Assembly (NCBI GenBank): GCA_022393335.1
Contig: JAJEKB010018919.1
Span: 160,621 to 224,620 of the forward strand
Origin: Macrotrachela quadricornifera
Taxonomy: Eukaryota; Rotifera; Eurotatoria; Philodinida; Philodinidae
Direction of reading: 5' to 3'
Length of the DNA stretch: 64,000 bases
Shown: in pieces, positions 22,504-36,000 of the stretch
Numbering within the stretch: the first letter of the stretch is position 1
How the letters are laid out: each line of letters starts with the position of its first letter
Notes under the pieces: generated by a model
Database searches by the model: none
What the model saw: only the letters and a program-made list of their open reading frames with translations
What the model was told of the DNA's origin: nothing
Translations under genes and position numbers: made by a program

Positions 22504-22903
22504 NNNNNNNNNNNNNNNNNNNNNNNNNNNNNNNNNNNNNNNNNNNNNNNNNNNNNNNNNNNNNNNNNNNNNNNNNNNNNNNNNNNNNNNNNNNNNNNNN
22601 NNNNNNNNNNNNNNNNNNNNNNNNNNNNNNNNNNNNNNNNNNNNNNNNNNNNNNNNNNNNNNNNNNNNNNNNNNNNNNNNNNNNNNNNNNNNNNNNNNNN
22701 NNNNNNNNNNNNNNNNNNNNNNNNNNNNNNNNNNNNNNNNNNNNNNNNNNNNNNNNNNNNNNNNNNNNNNNNNNNNNNNNNNNNNNNNNNNNNNNNNNNN
22801 NNNNNNNNNNNNNNNNNNNNNNNNNNNNNNNNNNNNNNNNNNNNNNNNNNNNNNNNNNNNNNNNNNNNNNNNNNNNNNNNNNNNNNNNNNNNNNNNNNNN
22901 NNN
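22504..22903. other. Assembly gap of 400 N
   Basis: Exactly 400 N, probably a gap of set or estimated size. It falls inside tandem repeats, which explains the failure to assemble. Open frames crossing it are meaningless. Confidence 0.98.
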
Positions 22904-25361
22904 AAAACGTAAAAAAAACGGTGCGTTTTAGGCATGAAATGGCTAAAAAACGGCATCGATACGGTTCATGGTTATTCATCGGAAACGACCTGGAACGGCA
23001 CCGTTTTCATTCCGCCAAAACTACATATACAAATCTGGGTAAACGGATTACAGTGTTAAACGGCGAAAAACGGCATCCGTTCATGCCCGTTTTCTGCACG
23101 AATTTAGCCGTTTTTTAGTCGTTTCATACCTTATACGGCGCCGGAAACGACGCTCGGAATCATCGACCTGGGTGGACGTATTTTTTATAGAATGATATGA
23201 GAATGAATTTTCCTCATTCTTAATAGACATTGCCACAACTACACAGGTAAGACGATTAAGTTTCGAGATGCTTCACTCCCACTAGATCCAAAGACTTAAT
23301 GCTTGGAGAGGCTGAATTTAATCTATCTATTTCAAACAAAACTTCCAGCAGTGTCGCAGACAATTATATAAAACTTGTTTGTCGGAAACAAATGAAAAAT
23401 GTAGATGTCTTCGATGACAATTATGACTACAAACTCTAAGAAAGGCTTACTTTGATTTGAACAGAACAAAAAAAGAATGCGTATAGAAACAAAAGTGAGG
23501 GATTTTTCATTTTTCAATTCATTCAGGCAGAGAAGTAGCAAAAAAAATCAATGTTGTGATGTCTAAAAAGCACAGCTCTCAGCTAACAAAAGCTTTTTTT
23601 TGACAAGAGTAAACAATATTGATAGCTTTAAGTAAGAGCATTTCTTTTTTTGCTCATAAAATAACTTCTTCGTTTCTTGTCTCATCAGTCAATTGCTTAT
23701 AAAACATCAGAAAGTTTGAAAGTATCACAATAGTAAGCAAGTTAAAGTATCTTTTTCAAATTTATCTCGAATATAACGTGTCATTCATTCGCTTTTACTG
23801 GTTTTTAATAGCATAGAGCAACATCTTTGAGCAACTTTTATTTTTTTTTTTGAGGGGGGAGGAGGAGGGAGTACAGTGGACAGTAAGAAAAGGTCAGAAG
23901 CAAAAAGTATTTCGAATATTTTGAGTAAAATTTTATGAGGAAAAATGTTTTGTCACAAAGCTGCCCACTGGAGGATGGAAGGGGAGAAGGAGAGGAGGCC
24001 AGTTACTTTACAGTTAGTCGAAAGCTACGACAAAATAGCTGCCATTCGAATTATATTATGGAATAGTTTAATGTAGAATTTTCATTTTTTGTCAAATTAG
24101 GACAATTGCCAATAATAGCTATGCACTCATACTGATCTTATCCGATTCAGTCATTTTCAATGTCTGTTTCTCGTAAGTAATTGAATGCGATAACGATCAA
24201 ATCTAGGAATGATTCATACCCGCGAAATCATGCTGGAAAATTCTGATCTGTAACAGTCTTGGTTCCTATCTAAATGTTAGCAATCGTTTTAGGAAGTTTT
24301 TAGAAAAATTGAAAAGCTCTCAAAACTAATCACTGTTTTGTCTGGGCTCTGTCTTGTCATCATTTAAAAAGCTTTCCGATCAGCTTTCTTAAAATTCACG
24401 TTGCTCTGCTACTTGTTGCCTCATTATCCATAGGATCCTCCACCTTCGTCACGAGCGAATCATACTATCAACACGTGAAAAATTACATAGATTATGACAG
24501 ACAAGCTAATCAGACCGCAGAAAGTGGCAAGCAGGTAGGTTCAGCCTAAAAAATGATTTGGTAAGCGCAACTGGATTGAATTGATCTGCGGCCTATCGTT
24601 GGTCGGTCAGATCTATTTAAAGCAGATCTGTTTAGACCGTAAATCGCGATTCTCAGCAAATCATAAGTAGGATGCTTGAAAAGAGATTCATGAGTTATCG
24701 CTACCATTTCTAAGACGAACCCACAAAATCATATAAGTCTTATTCGAATAACAATGTAAAAGCTATCTACATACTGTCAAACATCAACTTAAAAACGATC
24801 AGATATATTCCGAAGATAGGAATTAATAAGTTGTTCACTCAATATTCAGACGCAATGTCGAAAGCTAACGACATAAGGTATAAAGAAGAGTTGAGCAGTC
24901 ATAGAAATTATGTAGAAATAAGATTGACAAGGTTACGAATATGACGTGTGAAAAGTGATCTAAAGAACCTGGGCATCATAGTGTACTAGGGCTCGAAAAG
25001 TTGTGGGTATTAGGCCTGAGACAATTTTAAAGGCCTTAGATATTATGGTTGCAAAGACTTGAAAATTTGTAAGTACTAATCACGAGGCAGTCTCTACAAG
25101 TCACATACATAGTGATTGTGTTTGCAGAGTATTCAAAAAGTTGTAACTATTATGTTCGAGAACACCTCTAAGAGTCATAGATATCTAGATCGAGAAAAGC
25201 TCGAAGACTTTTGATTACTATATCTGAGGGAACCTCGCAAAGTCGCTTGATATCATGCCAAATATGATTTAAAAAGTAGTCGATAATATCCCTAATTAGG
25301 TAAGTTCAAATTAAGTGTATTAATTAATTAATTTTTAATTATCAACGAGCAACATACTGTC
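22904..25361. other. Gene-poor region with low-complexity and minisatellite tracts
   Basis: 22904-23150 is rich in AAAACGGC and CCGTTTT motifs. 23850-24000 holds purine-rich GGAGGAGGGAG tracts. 24960-25280 repeats a pattern like TCGAAAAGTTGTGGGTATTA at about 47-bp spacing, strongly diverged. No gene seen. Confidence 0.45.
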
Positions 25362-25364
25362 TTA

Positions 25365-25984
25365 CAAGGGAACCACCCGAGGTGATAAAAAGCTTTTCGG
25401 TCGAGGATATGATAGTTAGATAGGGCATACCTAGGAGTGGTATACCCTAAGTTAGTATGGGCGCAAGTTGAGATATGGCTGAGATATCGACTTTTTACTT
25501 GAATTTGCCTATAGGACCCCATCTTCTCCATAAAATCAAAGTTTTGGATTTTGGGGTGAGACTTTGCCCATATCAAGACCTCAGCCAGAGTAGTTCATCC
25601 ACAAAAATTTCAGAATTTTTGGACTAAGCATTCTCGAGATATAATGCTTTCAAAATATCCATGCATACAACAATATGTGTAAGAACTATGTTTACGCTAA
25701 TAGGCTCATATCTCGCAAACGCTTAGTCCAAAAATTCTGAAACTTTGTGGATGAACTACTCTGGCTGAGGTCTTGATATGGGCAAAGTCTCACCCCAAAA
25801 TTCAAAACTTTGATTTTATGGAGAAGATGGGGTCCTATAGGCAAATTCAAGTAAAAAGTCGATATCTCAGCCATATCTCAACTTGCGCTCATACTAACTT
25901 AGGGTATACCACTCCTAGGTATGCCCTATCTAACTATCATATCCTCGACCGAAAAGCTTTTTATCACCTCGGGTGGTTCCCTCG
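25365..25984. mobile_element. GAGGGAAC-family foldback element, copy 2 (620 bp)
   Basis: Ends CAAGGGAACCACCCGAGG on the left and the inverse CCTCGGGTGGTTCCCTCG on the right, flanked by TTA on both sides (25362..25364 and 25985..25987). The two arms of about 275 bp are nearly identical inverse copies, so each arm can be read as the same short peptide on opposite strands. That is a by-product, not a gene. Confidence 0.88.
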
Positions 25985-26936
25985 TTAGTATCATAACTTT
26001 CAAAACATAGAAGATGTTTCAATGGTAAAGTGTCAATACATAAAAGAATTCGAACTTACTTTTTCTAACGTACTCAGGTCTAATTATCGGATAGCGACAT
26101 CTTATAAGAATCGTATGCTTGATCATATCTGATCGGATAAACCAGATGAAAAACGTATAAAAACTCACGGTCTCTGCTTTCTTACATTAGATCATATTAG
26201 AAGATTCTTGCAAGATTTCGTTATGTAGTGGAATGCCATTATGATATTTCATTAAAACTAATATTTCCTTGAAATCTCACTAAAATTTTCTATTGAAAAC
26301 GAAGTGCACATAAGATTTTTAAAAGAAATAAGATATGATCTTATGCAACATTTCAGAGATCGTGATGTTTTTGTCAGATTCTTATAGATTTCGTTCATAT
26401 TACAAAATCTTATAACATGTTGCACGCTCTGACATCAGATATTTTGACCTAGGTAAATTATATCAAACAAGTTTTTATCTCGAATATATTGACCATGGAA
26501 GAATTTGAAGAAAGAAAAAAACAAACTGATCGATTGAAAACCGATTCCGTTCTGATTCATTTGATTTTGAATAGTCTACACAGAAAAGGAGCAAAACAGA
26601 TTTGTTATGGCAAACTGTCAACTCTAATTTGATTGATTCATTTTGTCTATATGAAGTGAACCATAGTTCTTTGGCTAGCATGTATGATTCACTTCCTATG
26701 ATCATTGGTAGACTATTCTAAAGATGAGGGTAGCTGTATAGAGTGTTTCATCAGTCTTGGAACGCGACAAATTTCGTGTATATGGACACATTAATAAATG
26801 CCCAACCATTATGCTCCTATATGAGCTTGTAGTACTTGTCGGGGCCTTTCAAATGATATATAATTGAATAACATCTTCCCTTATAACAATGTAATGATGA
26901 ATCTTTCAAAATCGGCGAACGTGTTACAAGGTGTAT

Positions 26937-27396
26937 TTCGCACATATCTTGGCTTACAAAAGCCATAAAATCTTGAATTTTCTTCGTAATCAAAATGAAC
27001 AATCAATATGATGGTGCTATTTTCCATCGTATCGAGTTTAATAGAAATTATTTCGAAGACTGTTTAATTTCGCATGTATCTCAATTTGAAAAAAAGAGGT
27101 GAAATCCTCCATTTTTTATTTACAGATGCGCCATAGAAAGCTTTACAAAATTTGTGCGAACATATCTCAATCACATAGCACAAAAATCTTTGAAATAATT
27201 TTTATCGAGCTCAGAACAATGAGAAGTAGCACTATCACGTAGTTCGTTCATTTTGAGTATGAAATAGGCCATTAAAACAAATCAGTAAGTAATATGTTCA
27301 AACTCCTTTTATTGAACTTTTTACGGTACATCTTTTTAAAAAAATTGAGTTTTTATCACTTACTTAAGCCAAGGTATGTGTGAAATACACCTCTTG
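26937..27396. mobile_element. Decayed foldback repeat, ~460 bp
   Basis: CAAGGTGTATTTCGCACATA at the left pairs with the inverse of CAAGAGGTGTATTTCACACA at the right; the interior is only partly complementary. No clear target duplication. Confidence 0.45.
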
Positions 27397-30006
27397 AGGG
27401 TGAGGGTGACGATGAGAGTGAATGGAACAGATGGTGCTCATCTTCAGCCTCACCCTGATCCATTCATACATATTTAGTCAAAAATTCTAGAATTCAGTTC
27501 AGTGCGCACTTCGTTGCATGAAAATACTATTGAAAAGTTATTGATTATTTTTTATATGATATGTACACAGACAAAGCTAAAGGTAGAATTCTATAAGAAT
27601 TCTAGAATATTAGAGGAGGGTCACGTCTTATGTAGACATATGTATATCACATGAATATGTCTTACCGCTTATCGGATAAGCTATTTGGCATTGTAGAACA
27701 GTAAAATATTATTACGGAGGTCATGTGCCTATATGTTTTTTTTCAAATTGAAAATATAAATTATTGAATTGTTGTAATCGATTGAAAAATTAAACAGAAG
27801 TAGTAATATTTGCCAACGAATTTTCAATATGAGATAAATCTGCCGTGCGAGTATGAATTAGTGATGCACCGAGCCTGAGTTCAAACCTCTTGGGCTCTGT
27901 CAGTCTCGGTCTCGGTTTGATCTTGGGCTTGATACATCTTTAATTCACATCAACTATAAGCATCGTAGAGATCAAAAAATAATATGAGAAAAAAACTTTT
28001 CCTACCCTAATTACACGAATGGTTATTGCTTCGAATTTCTTAAGAATACAAAAAAAATATATTAATCCAAAAATCTCTCAATTCTTCTCTGCTGAGAAAT
28101 TCTTATCCTACCTGTAATATACATCGGTCATATGACAAAATTAAATTAAATTGGATAAACGAGCCCGAGATACTCAGTGACGATAGTAGTTAGCTCATGT
28201 TGTTAAATTATGCATTATGAACCATTTAAATGACCCCACTGCATGATATGGTTATGAAATGTACACGTGTAATAAAATATAGGGAAGAAAAAGAAGAAAT
28301 TATTGTCATAGAACAAGCAGTTATTCAAATAAACAACATCTAAATCGAGCAACGTAGTTTTCAAAGATTAAGGCTAGATAAGTATAAATTTTCACTGAAA
28401 AGTTGGCCTCACAACGTGTTTTCATCTCTTGTATCAGATGAAAACGATGTATGAATAATATAGCTACTGCTTGCATAAGTGAATCCATAATTTCCAGTAA
28501 AAATGTGGACAAAAAGAGAAGATGAAGTAGTTGCATAAAGAATTTTTTTAGCATAAGAATGCATCATTCTTTTTCATTCTATATCCATTCTTTAAGATAG
28601 AAGTCGAGTCATACTGGAGAAAAAATGACAACATTTTCACTCTAGAGAAGATAATACTTTTATGTCTTATCATTATTGACACACTTGTGTTTGCAGTTGT
28701 AAAATTATACATATATATGCTTTTATCTTATGATAAAAAAAACATTTAAATTACTAGAGTTTTACTATTTGCATAACTTATTTGATTCTAAACCTTAAAA
28801 GGTATGCAGCACACAAACCGTTAAATTTTTATTATTCATATACTAAATTTCTCCTGGACTAAAAGATCATAACCTTCTATTATGGAAATTTACATCGCTA
28901 CTTCAAAGGTATTCCTCTATTGTGGACTACCTTTTTGCTAACTTTTACCTGGAAAATTAAGGGGTTTTAGCAATTAAATGTCCGAAAGTCAGGTTTTTTA
29001 CCGGGAAAAATACATTTTTATTAGAAAAACTATTAGTTTTTAAAAAAAACATCAGATTTTCCAGTGCTAAAGTCATAAAACTTCTTGGATTTCTGAAAAA
29101 GTATTCTGGAAAGTCTATGGCTTCTATTACGCTTTGGGAAAGGCTTAATGAAGGTGGTCTTCTGTTCTGGGGAGTTCTCATAAAATTAATCGTAAGAACT
29201 AACGAGTAAAATGGCACTTTTTTTCTTTGAGAATCTGCCATAGTCTTTTAGAATATTTCTATATAACTAGAGACTACCCAAGGAAAGAAATATTAAGGTC
29301 ATGCATTTAATAATACTGAATGACGCTGAAATGCTTTGAAAAGTAAAATAGAAATTGACCTTATATGCATAAATGAAAGTCATACTTTTTTATAGCAATC
29401 GACAAATGTCCTAATCCATCGTCCAGTCGATTCTAATAAATGAACAGTTCAAAAGTCCGTAAAATCCTAATATCTTTGAGTAAAATGGAAATTAAAGTGA
29501 TTTGAAGCATATTATAGTAGTATCTATTAAAAACAGTGGTTATGGATTAAAAAACTCACGATTCGTACCGAAACCAACTTGGATATAAATTGACTGAGAG
29601 TATTTCATTTCTAATAATATTCTATCTAACAAACACATAGTAAGTCAAAAAATCTTTTAGCACGTGAAGATGTTTCCTTGTTTGTGAAATCTTGATATTT
29701 GTAGAAAAGATTTCCCAATAGTTAGAAAAGTCGCGTGTTTGTGAACGAGATCATAGGTTAAAAAATATTCACAAACTCATTTCAAGGATAATTTTCATGT
29801 GTAGTACAAAGGCAACAGAATTGTGTTGTATTCTATTTATGTAGAGAGAGATATTTTCTATATCACCGTTATATTTTAGATTGTTTTAAGTATGCTATGA
29901 TTGTTTGGTGCGTATATCTTGTCATACAGTACATAGTTACATTTTAGATTTTAACTTCTCTTATTCGGTTGTTTATCGTTCAATTGCTATATTAACAAGT
30001 TTTAAT
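27397..30006. other. Gene-poor region upstream of the RING-RRM-NYN gene
   Basis: No supported coding region. A 94-codon open frame on the minus strand (28957..29241) has an ATG but no recognisable motif. The last few hundred bases before 30007 should contain the promoter. Confidence 0.4.
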
Positions 30007-33000
30007 ATGGCCGCAAAATTCTCAACAATGAACAAAAAACAAATACTTGAGGACATAATGACCTGTAAAATATGTCTTAAACATTTTGATGATCCTCGTC
30101 TATTGCCTTGCTCTCATACATATTGTTTTCGATGCATACGCAGAGAAGCTTTGCGTACTACAGGAGATTTCACGTGCCCAATGAACGATGGAACCACGAT
30201 TCAGCGGACTCAGTTTGGTTCACTACAAGTGAATCACGCCATAAATGAGGTGATTGCAACACAATCCAAAATATCTGAAGATGAAGGAAAACAGAGAAGG
30301 AGTAAGCATTAAAGTGGCCGGGGAATTTTCAAATGGTGGAAAAAAATTTTATTCTACGACACTCGTTACACAATTCTACTTTAAATAAAAGGTTCGCAAA
30401 GTATAACTTTTCTCTTGGTATTCTAGACCCTCCAGACCCGCAGCAAACCAAGAGTGATGTCAATGAAAATCTACAAATACTCACAAAAAATGGAATATCC
30501 ATCAGTGGTTTACCATTGAGTATGTCCGAAGAACGTCTGTTCGATAGATTGGTGAAAGTATTTTCATCTGTCGGCGACATCAAAGTAATAACAGAAACAA
30601 ATTCTATCTAACATATTTTAAATACGACTATTTCGTATTTAGATTAATCAACAAACAAAGAAAGAATCTATCCAATTATCGAGAGAAAAGGATAACACAT
30701 TGAACGGCACAGCAACAATTATATTTGAAGAAGAAGAATCGATGAAGAAAGCGATTGAAAAATATAATGGTGAGCACGGGTAGAAACCAGGACGATGGCG
30801 AACAAAATATATTATGGTGTATGTTTCAGGAAAATGTGTACCAATCTTAAACGATGCTGAAATCCGTGTCCGAAAATCAGAAGTGCCAATTGAAATACCA
30901 ATAGCACCAGCACCCTCGCCAGTATCGCAAGGAGTCCCGTCACCACGATCACAAACCCCAGGTAGTAAACATTCACAAGAGGAAAAACTGTTTATAGGTG
31001 CAGTTCGATATTTTCAAGTACTACACCCAACGATGCAGATGAAACATCTTATACTAGAAATAGAGCACTCTGCAAAAAAAGGAGTTTTCTAGAACCACTT
31101 TTGGACCTGCAACACATATAAAATTATCTTGATCGTTTCATAGAGAGTGCAGAACTAATCTGTAGTTCTTGATGATAGTAGCAAAACCTAAAAGGGTCTG
31201 GTTGACAATACTGAACCCTGAATGATTCTGCCAAAAAATATTGAACCACAGATGGTTCTCAAATCAAAACTGGCGAACCAAAGACTTTGAATAGCTGTGT
31301 CGAAAAAATACTGAACTCTGAAAGTTTCAGCCAAAAAATATGCAATCATAAAATTTTCTATCTCGAAGGCACTGAAGCAAAAAAGGCCTTCTCAGCCACG
31401 AAGAACACTTCAAGCTATTCCGTCAGAATATACATAAAAGAATTCAAACCACATAATACGTAATTGTTCATCAACACACCGTTCAACTTTGCGTCCATCA
31501 AATGTGATAGAGTATTTAACTAAATGACTGTAGATTCAATCATATAATTTGCAGCATATAGTTGTAAGAAAACACAATCATAAAAGTGTAAATGTAAGTA
31601 GGGATGGACTTTTAAACTTAATTTCACTAAATTACGTTAAGTTGTTAAGTATTTTGTACTTAACACTTAATCGTAAGTTTAAACATTTTCATTTAATATT
31701 TAACACTTAATATTCCCTTTCAATAAAAATAACTGAACTCTTAATTTTAAATGGAGAATTTGTTTATTATTTAACACTTAATTTATCAAAAATTAAATGA
31801 TTAAGATACAATCAAAACTAGCAGTGGCATTTTAACTTTAAAAACAGCAGAATTTTAAGAAATTTAAAGTTGAAATGCGTGTATCATTGGTAAGAAAAGA
31901 CCATGACCATATTTTTAGTTGTTATGTGATTACTCAAGAATTCATTCTTGAGTAATCATATGCCTATGCCACGAAGGTACTAGACTCCCTTTGTAGCTAA
32001 CATACGAAGACTACTAGGATCTTCAATTGCTATACTAGAAGTGGTACTAGGGTTCTCTTGTGGCTACCATAGAAGGAGTAATAGGGTTCTCATATACCTA
32101 TCCTAGGAAGGGTATTAGTTTACTCATATTAGTACTGTATGAAGATGCTGAATGTTTATATAGTAAGACAAGGAGAGATATTGCGATCTCCATAGTATTA
32201 ACCTAGGGGGAATACTAGGATCATGATATGCCTATATAATGAGAAATAGTACGGCCCTGACATGTCTGTCTGAGAAGGGTGCTAGAACTCCCATACGCCT
32301 ACCCTGGGATGATGCTGTAGTCCTCATATAGGTATTATAGGAAGCTACTACGATCCTTATATGGCTGGCCAAGTGGAGGTACTGTGTTTTTGTATAGCTG
32401 TCTTAATAGGATTACGGAGGTGCTCGTAATCCTGTCGTAGAAGAAGTATTTCTAGTCGCACCCGGTTGTCGTAGAGTGAAGTAATTGGAGATTGATGTGA
32501 AGGAACCACAGTAGTTGCTGAATTTAATATGTAAGCACTAAGATAAATCGCATCCACGTTTTTTGTTAATCGATCCAATTTTTACCAAAAGGCGGTAAAC
32601 AAGATATAGGTGTTTTTTTGGAAACGAGGCTAGTGGAATTGAACTGCAGAATATAGAATATTATATCATTGAAATCTAGAATAGGAAAAGAGGCAAAAAT
32701 CAAGGCTTATGAGAAATCGAACTTTAAATTTGATAAAATCCTAAATAGAGAACATATATTTGATGAGTAGGACATCAAACAAGTATCAATTGATATAGAA
32801 ATGCATAGTGTATTTAAAGAACAACCTGCTCTCTCCCATCAGTTCAATGGTGTATATAAAAGTGAATAATAAATAGCTGAAGTAGATGCTAGTTCTTTCT
32901 TCATCAGGAAGCAGAATATATGACGATGGACATAGAATTTTACTGTGTGGCTCATGAATATGTCGTTCTATCTCGAGTAATTACACGGAGCTTCCATTGA

Positions 33001-36000
33001 AAACTTGATACGGTTAGACGAATCATTTTAACAGATTTCAAACATTATCTCGCTATTGTCAAGAGAACTGTTCATTTGTCGAGTGAGGAGAAGACATTTA
33101 TTTGATAGTGCGTGAAATTCTGCGTGAATTGATGTATCTTTGATTTCTCGGTGAGCGGACCAATAGCCACTGCAGAGGACTTACTGAGATCCGATGTTTC
33201 ATATGTGACACTTTTCCGTTCTTTTCTCTTTTTATTCTTAGGCTAGCTTGATCGCATACGGTGATCAATATTCTGTGCATCATTTCAGCTGAATTCGGTT
33301 TAGAAAAATGAGACATTTTGTTTACGATTTCGTCGATACGAGTAGATAGTTGAAGGTCAAATGTAGTTCGAATTCGATAGTGTCTACATGTCGAACTCAA
33401 TAGAGTTCGGGGCATTTCAACATCAATATCTTAGTATCGGCTCTCTGCTAACTATATGAGATCGTCCAATACTTTCTACCATAGACATGTCAAGATCCAC
33501 ATATCACTCCTACGATGGTTATACGAGGGCTCTAGCACCCTCGTGGCATAGGCATATGACTACTCAAGAATCCCTTCTTGAGTAATTAGATAACAATAAA
33601 AATATACCCATAGTCTGTTCTTATTAATGACACAAGTACTTCAACTTTAAATTTCTTAAAATTCTATTGTTTTTAAAGTTAAAACGCCACTACTAGTTTT
33701 CATTATAACTTAAACAGTTGATTTTTGATAAATTCAGTGTTAAATAAAAAAAAGCTCAACACTTAATCTTAAGTTTAAGTTAAGTATAAATATGGATGCA
33801 ACAAATTCTGTTTTTCTGAAAAAAGACTGCAAATATTCGGTACGAGAATTCTCAAATCCAACTAAATCCTTCTGTCAATTTTAATCAGTTTTATTCGCTC
33901 TATCTGATACTGATGTTTATTGACCAAATCTCACACGAGATTTGGTAAATAAATACCAGTATTGGATAGAAAGAATAAAACTGGTTCCGATTGACAGAAA
34001 GACTTGGTTGGGTTTGGAGGAAGGGAGGTTTCATATCGAAAATTTTATAATCTTTTTTCAGTAAAACAGGATTTGTTGCGTCCCTAAGTCGAAAGCTTCA
34101 TCCCTAATAATTATAAGACTATAAGCATAATGGTAAAGAAGACCTATTAAGTAAAATTTAATGCTAAACCATTTAAATAATGTAACACTTTATACACAGA
34201 TCAGAAACATTTTTGGTGCAAGAACAGCAATGGTTATTTCATAAGTTTATATGCAAATTGAGTGTAGTGCATTCCTATATTAGAGCTTTCTACAACCATT
34301 CGAATCATGCTGGAGAACTTAGAAACTGCTAATAAGTGCACATATGCCTTCCCTAGCATATCATTTTTTTCTAACTACGTCACTAGTATAGCGAAGATTA
34401 GAATGAATACTATTCATCAATTTACACTCTGTTCCAATATTGCAGGACCGAGTGATGACAATCAATCTGACATAAAAGTTTGGATTCAAATTGAAGAACG
34501 CCAAGCAACACAAGTAACATTGAAAAGTACGTCAAATGTTGACGACCTAAAAGAAGTGGCACTCAAAGGACACGGCGCTAAAAATTTATACAAAGCCTGT
34601 TATTCGAATTGGGACATGGGACCCGGAGATCGACTTCCATTGCGGACAACTAGTAATCGTCCGATTGAATTTAAAAAAATAACCAACCCACAGCCACCAG
34701 AGCCGGTTCCAATCATACCTAGTCCAGTGCGTAAATATTTGAACGCTTACTTATATATGCTGTGCTTATTTTCTTGGAGCTCATTTAAATTTAGATATGG
34801 AAGATATAAGATTTACTGAAATATAAAAAAGTTATTTCTTGGATGTTCATAAGATATAGATATTCTTGGAAACATACAAAAGTACTATACCAGACTCCAT
34901 CATAACTTCAGCTAATACGATATCCCATGTGTGTGCATTGTTAGCCTTTAGTATATGCCATATACTATATATCTTTTTTTTTATCTCTTACATTTTTAAA
35001 TGTGTATATATTAATGCAGAACGGTTGAAATATCAGATCCATATCATGGGTATTATGTTCAGAATATAATAAGTTCAGGACTACTTCTCTGTAATGAGAA
35101 TCGCTTCAAGCATAGAGATTTATAGGACCCATTATATCGTGAGAAACCCGCAAAATCAACAACTCTTTGGAGAAAAAGCGTGATTATTCAAACGACATAG
35201 CTTATTATCGATTCCATTTCTATTGCCATGCTTTGAAGCTATGATTTTAATTAGTAGCATTTTCTTCTGCTACATTTTCCTTTTCTGTTTTGTCTATTTC
35301 GACGTATTTTCGCAACTTCATTTTTTTTTCTTTTGTATGTTTTACATGTCTGTACTTTAGACAGCATATACACCAATAGAATATCATATTTTTGTTGATA
35401 ATTCAAATGTGTATATTGGTTCTCAAAACAAATACAATTCAGACACTGAATTAGGTAAACAAAATCTAGCAGTTCGCGTAAATGTTAAGCATCTTGCAAG
35501 AGTGCTAGAAGATGATAAGTTACTAACAGATATAAAAACACGTATTGTCGTTGGAAGTACACCACCACCAAAAACTGCACGTGTTTGGAAGGAATGGGAA
35601 TCTGTTGGTTATAAATGTATACTAGGAGATCGGTCGGCAAGTGGCTTAGTGAGTCATATTCTAGATAAATATCATGTTAAAATGACTTTTCCTTTTTTCT
35701 TAGGAAGTCTTCGTGGACAATGCGTTACACGCTGTAATTTTTGACAGCTTTCTGAATCATAACGATAGTCCAAAGAAAAGAGTTCTTGTTTTGGTTACTG
35801 GCGATGGAAATGCAAATTATGGTCAAACAAGCTTTTCAAGCATCGTAGAGAGAGTATTGAAAGGAGCGTGGCATGTGGAACTTTGGTCATGGAAACAATC
35901 ATTGAATCAAAGATTTTCTAATATTCAGAAAATATTTCCAACTAGCATGACGATTAAACATTTAGATGATTATAGATCACAAATTACATTTGAAGAGAGA

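Noticed and set aside
22401..23118. Long open frames on both strands across 22.4-23.1 kb
   Set aside because: They are produced by the 400-N gap, where no stop codons can occur.
25328..25988. Two identical ~70-residue peptides on opposite strands
   Set aside because: They are the two inverse arms of foldback copy 2; no motif and no splice or start context beyond the repeat.
28957..29241. 94-codon minus-strand open frame with ATG
   Set aside because: No motif, no neighbouring exons and composition like the surrounding DNA; could be real but is not supported.
30814..31092. Exon 4 reading on to a stop at 31092 as the natural 3' end of a RING-RRM protein
   Set aside because: Possible as intron retention, but the donor after 30961 joins exon 5 in phase and the total length over seven exons is a multiple of three. 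The fused model is preferred.
33098..33415. 105-codon minus-strand open frame inside the 2.5-kb foldback
   Set aside because: Basic peptide without a recognisable transposase motif; not enough to call a gene.
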